Assembly: GCA_949288455.1 (NCBI GenBank)
Contig: CASEKF010000042.1
Span: 80,875-144,874, forward strand
Direction of reading: 5' to 3'
From: an uncultured bacterium
GTDB taxonomy: Bacteria; Vulcanimicrobiota; CADAWZ01
Length of the DNA stretch: 64,000 nt
Shown: positions 59,528 to 64,000 of the stretch, piece by piece
Layout: each line of letters starts with the position of its first letter
Position numbering within the stretch: position 1 is the first letter of the stretch
Notes under the pieces: generated by a model
The model's input: only the letters and a program-made list of their open reading frames with translations
Told to the model about the DNA's origin: nothing
Databases searched by the model: none
Translations under genes and position numbers: made by a program

Positions 59528-62206
59528 TCAATTAGATCCTTTTAATATTTGTATTTGTTCGTTTAGTTTTCTTGCTTTCGCTTTGTTTTCGTCCAGCTTT
59601 TCGACTTCTTTGGCTATAACTTCTTTTCCCGCGTTTCTGATAAAAGCTTCCGTATTTAGCTTTTTAGAGCCGGCTTCTATTGCTTTAAGAGCTTTAGCCG
59701 CCTCTTTTTCCATGCCTTCTATTTGTTTTTCAAGATTTTCTATTTCAAGCGCGGGAAGGAAAATTTGATTTTTGCCTGCCATGCAAGCTATGGCTCTTGA
59801 CGGTATTTCGCTTTTGTCGCTTGTTACGGTCAGTTTTTCTACCGCGCCTAAATCTAAAATTATTTGTTCCTCTCGTTTTATAACGTTCTGGAATTCCCGA
59901 TCTTCAGAATGTATAAATATATTTACTTTTTTTCTGGGAGGTATATTGACGTCGCCTCTTACGCTCCTTATGGCTTTTACCGTTTCGAATACGTCGTTCA
60001 TAGTTTTTTCCGCTTGCGCGAAATTGAGCTCTTCTTCATAAGAAGGATATTCGGACTTCATAATGGAGCCTTCGCTGCCCGGCAGCATATGCCAAAGTTC
60101 TTCCGTAATAAACGGCATTACAGGATGAAGAAGTCTTAAAAATTTATTTAATACATGAATCAAAACTTGAGCTTGAACTGAAGTTCCTCCGTTATCCTTA
60201 GATAAGACCGATTTTACCGATTCTATGTACTTATCGCAAAAATCGTCCCAGAAGAAAGAATATAGCTTGTCGGTTATAACTTCGAAGGCATAGTCGTCAT
60301 AAGCTCGTTTGATTTCTCCTGCGGCGGTGTTCAGACAAGATATGATCCATTTGTCCGCGTTTGTCAGCATTGATTCGTCGGGCCTTCTTACCTTGATATC
60401 AGACGGTATATAACTTAAACAGAAACGAGCGGCATTCCATATTTTATTAGCGAAATTTCTGCATTTTTCCACTTTTTCCGCTCTTTCCAGTTTTCCGTTT
60501 TTGAAATCTGCGGGAAATTTTATATCTTGGCCCTGTCCGGTCATGTTCACAAGGGCGAATCTTAACGCGTCCGCGCCGTATTTATCTATAAGAAGCAGAG
60601 GGTCTACTCCGGTTCCGAGAGATTTGCTCATTCTTCTTCCATCTTTGCCGAGAAGAGTCGCATTTATATACACGTCATGGAAAGGAATTTGATCTTTAAA
60701 CTCAAGCCCCGTCATTATCATTCGGGCAACCCATAAAAATATGATATCTCTGGCGGTGATAAGAACGTTAGTAGGGTAGAAGAAAGATAGGTCTTTGGTT
60801 TCTTCCGGCCATCCCAAAGTTGAAAGCGGCCATAACGCCGAAGAAAACCAGGTGTCAAGCACATCTTCATCTTGCTCCAGTTCTCTCCCTCCGCATTTCG
60901 GGCATACGTCAGGATCCTCCTTATATGCGTCTATAAAGCCGCAGCTTGAGCATGTCCAAACAGGAATTCGATGCCCCCACCATAATTGACGGGAGACGCA
61001 CCAATCTTTAATGTTTTCAAGCCAGGAACGATAAGTCGCGGCGTATCTTTTTTGAATGAACCTTACTTTTCCTTCTTTTTCCGCATCAAGAGCTCTTTTC
61101 GCCAGATCGTCCATTTTTACAAACCACTGCAAAGACAGGTACGGCTCTATTACTTCGCCGCATCTGTAACAAATGCCGACCGAGTTCCCGTAATCCTCAA
61201 TTTTTTCAAGAAGGCCTGCTCCCTCTATGTCTACGACTATTTTTTCTCGGCATTCAAATCTGTCTAATCCCTGATATTCGCCGGAGTTTTCATTCATCAA
61301 GCCTTTTTCGTCTATTACGACGTAAGAAGGAAGGTTATGTCTAATGCCTGCTTCGTAATCTACGGGATCATGGGCCGGAGTTATTTTTAAAGCTCCCGTT
61401 CCGAAGTCTTTGTCTACCACTTCGTCGGCTATGATTGGAATCGCTCTGGAACATATTGGTATAACGGCTTGCTTGCCTATGAAGGCTTTATATCTGTCGT
61501 CTTCCGGGTGAACGCATAACGCCGAATCGGCAAGTATCGTCTCAGGACGAGTTGTTGCGATCGTAATGAAATCGTTTTCGCCCTGTATTTTGTATTTAAG
61601 GTAATAAAGTTTTGAATCGGTCTCTTTATGGTTAACTTCAAGGTCAGAGAGAGCGGTTCTGCATCTTGGACACCAGTTGATTAGTTTTTTCCCTTGATAT
61701 ATAACGCCTTTTTTATATAAACGGTAAAAAGCTTCTCTTACGGCTTTACAGCAGCCGGGATCCATCGTAAATCTCAATCTGTCCCAATCGCAGGCGCTGC
61801 CGAGACGTTTACATTGTTCTACTATTTGACTTCCGTATTTGTTTTTCCATTCCCAAATTCTTTCGGCGAATTTTTCTCTTCCTAAAGTATAGCGCGTTTC
61901 TCCTTCTTTCCTTATCTGTTCTTCTACTTTTTTCTGAGTCGCTATACCGGCATGATCCGTGCCGGGAACCCATACTGTTTCAAAGCCCATCATTTTTTTC
62001 GCTCTTATCAGAACGTCTTGAAGCGTATGGTTCATTGCATGGCCTAAATGTAATTCTCCGGTTACGTTTGGAGGAGGAATCACTATAGAATAAGGAGTTT
62101 TATCTGAAGATGAAGAAGCCGAAAAAAGTTTTTCTCTAAGCCAATAATCATACCATTTTTTTTCGGCTCTTCGGTAATCGTAATTTTTTTCAAGTTCAAT
62201 ATTCAT
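59528..62206 (-). CDS. valS: Valyl-tRNA synthetase
   Basis: An 892-residue class I synthetase that charges tRNA(Val). The HIGH-type motif is in PNVTGELHLGHAMN. The editing domain has TTRPETILADSALCVHPEDD, and the KMSKS-type motif is RMSKSLGTG near residue 530. Zinc-knuckle CxxC pairs are visible (CYRCGEV, CSSCGF, CPKCGG). The C-terminal coiled coil (about 820 to 892) is present. Length is normal. No T-box leader is present upstream, so regulation by tRNA anti-termination is not seen. It is followed by the TPR gene. Confidence 0.98.
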   Translation of the reverse strand: MNIELEKNYDYRRAEKKWYDYWLREKLFSASSSSDKTPYSIVIPPPNVTGELHLGHAMNHTLQDVLIRAKKMMGFETVWVPGTDHAGIATQKKVEEQIRKEGETRYTLGREKFAERIWEWKNKYGSQIVEQCKRLGSACDWDRLRFTMDPGCCKAVREAFYRLYKKGVIYQGKKLINWCPRCRTALSDLEVNHKETDSKLYYLKYKIQGENDFITIATTRPETILADSALCVHPEDDRYKAFIGKQAVIPICSRAIPIIADEVVDKDFGTGALKITPAHDPVDYEAGIRHNLPSYVVIDEKGLMNENSGEYQGLDRFECREKIVVDIEGAGLLEKIEDYGNSVGICYRCGEVIEPYLSLQWFVKMDDLAKRALDAEKEGKVRFIQKRYAATYRSWLENIKDWCVSRQLWWGHRIPVWTCSSCGFIDAYKEDPDVCPKCGGRELEQDEDVLDTWFSSALWPLSTLGWPEETKDLSFFYPTNVLITARDIIFLWVARMIMTGLEFKDQIPFHDVYINATLLGKDGRRMSKSLGTGVDPLLLIDKYGADALRFALVNMTGQGQDIKFPADFKNGKLERAEKVEKCRNFANKIWNAARFCLSYIPSDIKVRRPDESMLTNADKWIISCLNTAAGEIKRAYDDYAFEVITDKLYSFFWDDFCDKYIESVKSVLSKDNGGTSVQAQVLIHVLNKFLRLLHPVMPFITEELWHMLPGSEGSIMKSEYPSYEEELNFAQAEKTMNDVFETVKAIRSVRGDVNIPPRKKVNIFIHSEDREFQNVIKREEQIILDLGAVEKLTVTSDKSEIPSRAIACMAGKNQIFLPALEIENLEKQIEGMEKEAAKALKAIEAGSKKLNTEAFIRNAGKEVIAKEVEKLDENKAKARKLNEQIQILKGSN

Positions 62207-62484
62207 GTTGGCACCTTTATTATTTTTAATTTAATATAAATTAACTTTCTTAAATTTTATAAGCGATATGCTTAGATTTTTGAATTAACTATAGTTTAGG
62301 AGAGATTGTCATTATAACCTATCTTTATAGATTATAACAAGTCTTTTCATTTGTCCTTTTTATGGATTATGCGAATTTATAAAAGATCTTGTCTTAAAGA
62401 TAAATTTGGCGATTTTTGAATATAGAGTTAAAAGCTTAATTTTAAATGTTGGGAGCGAGAGTCGTTTAAAACCGGGGCAATTTT

Positions 62485-64000
62485 CTAACGTTTCCTTTTT
62501 ACGGTATTATTTTTAAGTTTATTGCTCATCATCACGAGGAACTCCGTAATTATTTCAGGATCAAACTGCGTTCCGATTGATTCTTTGTTTAATTTCCTAA
62601 GAGCTTCTTCAAAACTTAATCCTTTTCTATACGGCCTGTCGGAGGTTAAAGCGTCAAACGCGTCGGCTATGGCTATTATTTGAGCTCCTCTCGGAATCAT
62701 GTCTTTCGACAGTCCCTGAGGATAACCGGAACCGTCCCAGCGTTCATGATGGCATCTTACCATATCTATGACTTCTCTGGGCAAATTGCTTATGGGCTCG
62801 AGAATTTTTGCCGACATGTCGGCATGATTTCGCATTACGCTCCATTCTTCTTCCGTCAAATCTGTCGTTTTGTGAAGTATATTGTCCGGAGTCGTTATTT
62901 TTCCTACGTCGTGTAACGTAGCCGCTCTTCTTATCATTTTGATCTCTTCTTCCGGAAGCTGTAAAATTGAAGCGAGCTGTACGGACAGCTCCCGGACTCT
63001 ATCGACATGACCTTGAGTATATTTGTCTCTGCCTTCTAGAGCCTGAGCTAAACAGAGCATGGTTTCTTCATAACTGATTTCTATTTGATGGGCGTAAGTA
63101 ATATTTTTGAGCGATATAGCGGCTTCCGTAGCTATTAGTTTCAGCGAATCTTCGTTTTCTTCGGAAAAATCGTCTTCCGAAGTCGAATTAATAAGTCCGA
63201 TGACTCCGATCGGCTTAGAGTCGCTCTTTGTGCCTAAAGGAACGCAGAGTATATTTCTTATTAAATTTGAATCGCCTTTTAAAAGCTGCAACAGCTTGTC
63301 TCCGTCTGCTTGCCCCAGCCTAACGGATTGATATGAAGTTTTCATCCCGTCTAGAAGACCTGAAAGTTCAATATTTCTTATAGTGGCGTTGGTTACCGAA
63401 CCTTTTTTTATTTTAAGCTTGAATTCTTCGTCTTCGTTGTCGATAGTAAGTATAAATACGCTTTCGCATTGAAATTCGCTCTTTAGTTTATCCGTTAATT
63501 CAGCGTAAAGTTTAGGTATGCTGCGCGTTCCGGAAACTATTTCGGCGAATTCATATAGAGTGTTGTTAATATTGATTTCTTGTATATGCTTTTCTAACAG
63601 TTGTTCGGCTTCTCTGGTTTTTTCCATAAGCAATTCGTTTTTTTTAGATAACTCCGCGGCATACGCTTCGGCTTCCTCCGCCTTCTTTGCATAGAGATCC
63701 CCCAGCTCCATGGTAAGCGAGTTTATTACGCTATAAGCGTCGTTGACGTTTTCCGGTTTTGTTTCTAGAAGTTTGCGCGAAGGCGAGTTTAACTTTACGG
63801 ACTCTGGAATTTTAATAAGTTCTCTGTCCCTGTATGTTATAAACTCTTTTCGTAAAGAGAGACTTTTTATTATATAAAACGTTAAAAATAAACACAGAAA
63901 TATAGCCGCGCCCATTGCGATGCCGATAAATTTGAATTTTAAAGACGCCAGAAGAACGACCGCCGCTAAAATTGAAAAAAGGTGAATGACCAATTTAAAG
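62485..64000 (-). CDS. GAF and HD-GYP domain protein, 5' end outside window
   Basis: The frame is open to the right edge; the TTG at 63993 is only the first possible codon, so the true start may lie further. From that codon the order is two membrane helices (about 4 to 46), a coiled coil (85 to 145), a GAF domain (about 145 to 300) and an HD-GYP domain. His361-Asp362 in LHDVGK and HHERWDGSGYPQGL (GYP at 422 to 424) are intact. HD-GYP proteins hydrolyse cyclic di-GMP, and the GAF domain would sense a small molecule. The gene is separated from valS by 278 bases. Confidence 0.92.
   Translation of the reverse strand, partial: FKLVIHLFSILAAVVLLASLKFKFIGIAMGAAIFLCLFLTFYIIKSLSLRKEFITYRDRELIKIPESVKLNSPSRKLLETKPENVNDAYSVINSLTMELGDLYAKKAEEAEAYAAELSKKNELLMEKTREAEQLLEKHIQEININNTLYEFAEIVSGTRSIPKLYAELTDKLKSEFQCESVFILTIDNEDEEFKLKIKKGSVTNATIRNIELSGLLDGMKTSYQSVRLGQADGDKLLQLLKGDSNLIRNILCVPLGTKSDSKPIGVIGLINSTSEDDFSEENEDSLKLIATEAAISLKNITYAHQIEISYEETMLCLAQALEGRDKYTQGHVDRVRELSVQLASILQLPEEEIKMIRRAATLHDVGKITTPDNILHKTTDLTEEEWSVMRNHADMSAKILEPISNLPREVIDMVRCHHERWDGSGYPQGLSKDMIPRGAQIIAIADAFDALTSDRPYRKGLSFEEALRKLNKESIGTQFDPEIITEFLVMMSNKLKNNTVKRKR

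Noticed and set aside
62207-62484. T-box leader upstream of valS
   Set aside because: No T-box core (AGGGTGG-type) or specifier stem is visible on the minus strand.

Overview
The window looks like a chromosomal segment of an anaerobic, fermentative bacterium with an A+T-rich genome. The evidence is a trimeric NAD-linked [FeFe]-hydrogenase with its Rex repressor, amino-acid and purine catabolic genes, a selenium gene (selA), and the absence of any respiratory complex. Signal peptides, a prepilin-like protein, a Ser/Thr kinase, an FHA protein and TPR proteins suggest an envelope-complex lineage. I cannot assign a phylum from the sequence alone. Candidates consistent with this mix are Synergistota, Elusimicrobiota or 'Candidatus Riflebacteria'-like groups.

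Layout. 1-4.3 kb: an operon for the three oxamate carbamoyltransferase subunits (AllH-, AllF- and AllG-like) and a uridine-phosphorylase-like enzyme. 4.3-6.6 kb: an FHA protein and a protein with a possible Clp-N-like head and twelve tandem 12-residue repeats. 6.9-11.8 kb: the NuoE-like, NuoF-like and HydA hydrogenase genes followed by rex, with a good Rex operator in front. 12.3-14.7 kb: a membrane Ser/Thr kinase and a DUF3795 protein. 14.9-18.7 kb: leucyl aminopeptidase and a secreted penicillin-acylase-family amidase. 18.9-23.6 kb: a six-gene operon (two secreted proteins, M48 protease, small acidic protein, SelA, aminotransferase). 23.9-27.0 kb: an amidohydrolase, a membrane-anchored protein and a NUDIX hydrolase. 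27.2-29.3 kb: two unknown proteins, one with a glycine-zipper C-terminus. 29.4-32.8 kb: an operon of YgeY-like hydrolase, rubredoxin-glutamate-synthase flavoprotein and SagB-type nitroreductase. 33.0-35.9 kb: a zinc-ribbon protein coupled to YqeB, then a secreted 5'-nucleotidase.

36.1-45.2 kb is an accessory island. It holds a flavodoxin-ferredoxin protein, an orphan cytosine methyltransferase, two flavoproteins, a decayed MarR regulator, and the two halves of a heterodimeric ABC exporter. The halves are separated by a NiCo-riboswitch-controlled cation efflux gene. 45.6-64 kb is mostly housekeeping: uvrB, hydantoinase, a secreted metallopeptidase, urocanase, HIT protein, ispH, TPR proteins, a prepilin-like protein, valS and an HD-GYP protein cut by the right edge.

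How it fits together. Several genes belong to anaerobic purine and ureido-compound breakdown and to the selenium-dependent molybdenum hydroxylase set (AllFGH, YgeY, YqeB, HyuA-like hydantoinase, SelA, the amidohydrolase). They are scattered rather than clustered as in E. coli. Peptide, histidine and nucleoside salvage enzymes complete an amino-acid and nucleobase fermenter, and the hydrogenase would dispose of NADH and ferredoxin electrons as H2. No tRNA, rRNA, CRISPR array, insertion sequence or origin was recognised. Long perfect hairpins lie at many convergent gene ends.
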